The notes under the pieces are model-generated. The model saw only the letters and a program-made list of their open reading frames with translations. It did not search any database and was not told where the DNA came from. Positions 63,817-64,000 of a stretch of 64,000 nucleotides of DNA are shown one piece after another (the stretch's first letter is position 1; each line of letters opens with the position of its first letter). The translations under genes were made by a program, and so were the position numbers. The stretch comes from Variovorax fucosicus (GTDB taxonomy: Bacteria; Pseudomonadota; Gammaproteobacteria; Burkholderiales; Burkholderiaceae_C): NCBI RefSeq assembly GCF_030316825.1, contig NZ_JASZYU010000003.1, forward strand, positions 914,165 to 978,164, written 5' to 3'.

Positions 63817-64000
63817 TACGGTCTTCTTGGATTCACAGAGTCCGACGTTTGGTTTGAGCGTTGCGGTTTCGGGGTGGGATCAGGGCGGTGGGGCACGCTG
63901 CTCCGCGAATGTCCCCCGGCCTGCGGCCTCCTCCTTTATTTCGCTGCGCAGCGTGCCCCACCGCCCTGATCCTGGAAGCGGCGTGAATGTTCGCGCTGAA
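63813..64000 (+). repeat. Dispersed 3'-end hairpin module, copy 3, cut by the window end
   Basis: From the glpK stop (TGATACGGTC) this region matches the inverse of 46029-46230, including the core CGCGAATGTCCCCC (63904-63917), the stem text GGGCGGTGGGGCACGC and its partner, and the trailing CTGGAAGCGGCGTGA. No gene is seen here. The copy may extend beyond the window. Confidence 0.75.

Overview
The window looks like chromosomal DNA of a high-GC betaproteobacterium of the order Burkholderiales, most likely family Comamonadaceae and Variovorax-like. The support is a Bug/TctC-type receptor, a TRAP transporter joined to protocatechuate-branch genes, the rhizobial-type GlpSTPQUV glycerol ABC system, dense translationally coupled operons, and intergenic hairpin repeats of the kind common in that family. 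This placement is an inference from gene content. No rRNA, tRNA, CRISPR array, insertion sequence or prophage is visible. Both window edges cut through features.

Layout. 1-6.5 kb: organic-acid and sugar-acid genes (receptor tail, LysR regulator, tartrate dehydrogenase family, a divergent MFS exporter and IlvD/Edd dehydratase). 6.5-13.8 kb: one minus-strand operon (AroE-like dehydrogenase, TRAP dctQMP, pcaB, pcaC, pcaD) facing a divergent IclR/PcaR-type regulator, for uptake and breakdown of a hydroaromatic or aromatic acid. 13.8-19.6 kb: a degenerate LytM lipoprotein, then an frcBCA-type sugar ABC operon with a ROK repressor and a divergent PfkB sugar kinase. 19.6-24.2 kb: rhomboid protease, HcaT-like MFS, chorismate synthase, small proteins and a GbsR-like regulator. 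24.3-30.7 kb: cytochrome bd operon cydDCAB plus a 49-residue cydX.

30.8-46 kb: glycosyltransferase and acyltransferase, nitronate monooxygenase-like protein, acyl-CoA dehydrogenase with etfBA, MscS channel, class II histone-deacetylase-like amidohydrolase, a moxR-DUF58-tgpA block, a lytic transglycosylase and an HD-like hydrolase. 46.2-53.6 kb: a nine-gene minus-strand operon with DarA-like and DarB-like enzymes, an ACP, two unusual ketosynthase-like proteins, a BtrH-like cysteine acyltransferase and an ABC exporter. It resembles dialkylresorcinol biosynthesis and is the best candidate for a new system. 53.7-63.8 kb: a complete glycerol regulon (glpD-glpSTPQUV against glpR-glpK).

Regulatory observations. 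A 16-bp operator-like motif (TTCAG-N7-TGAA) occurs both upstream of the GbsR-like gene and upstream of cydD, so that regulator may control cytochrome bd. Palindromes sit between the frc operon and its kinase, and between the pca operon and its IclR regulator. A dispersed hairpin module with a conserved core (CGCGAATGTCCCCC) follows the stop codons of four unrelated genes.
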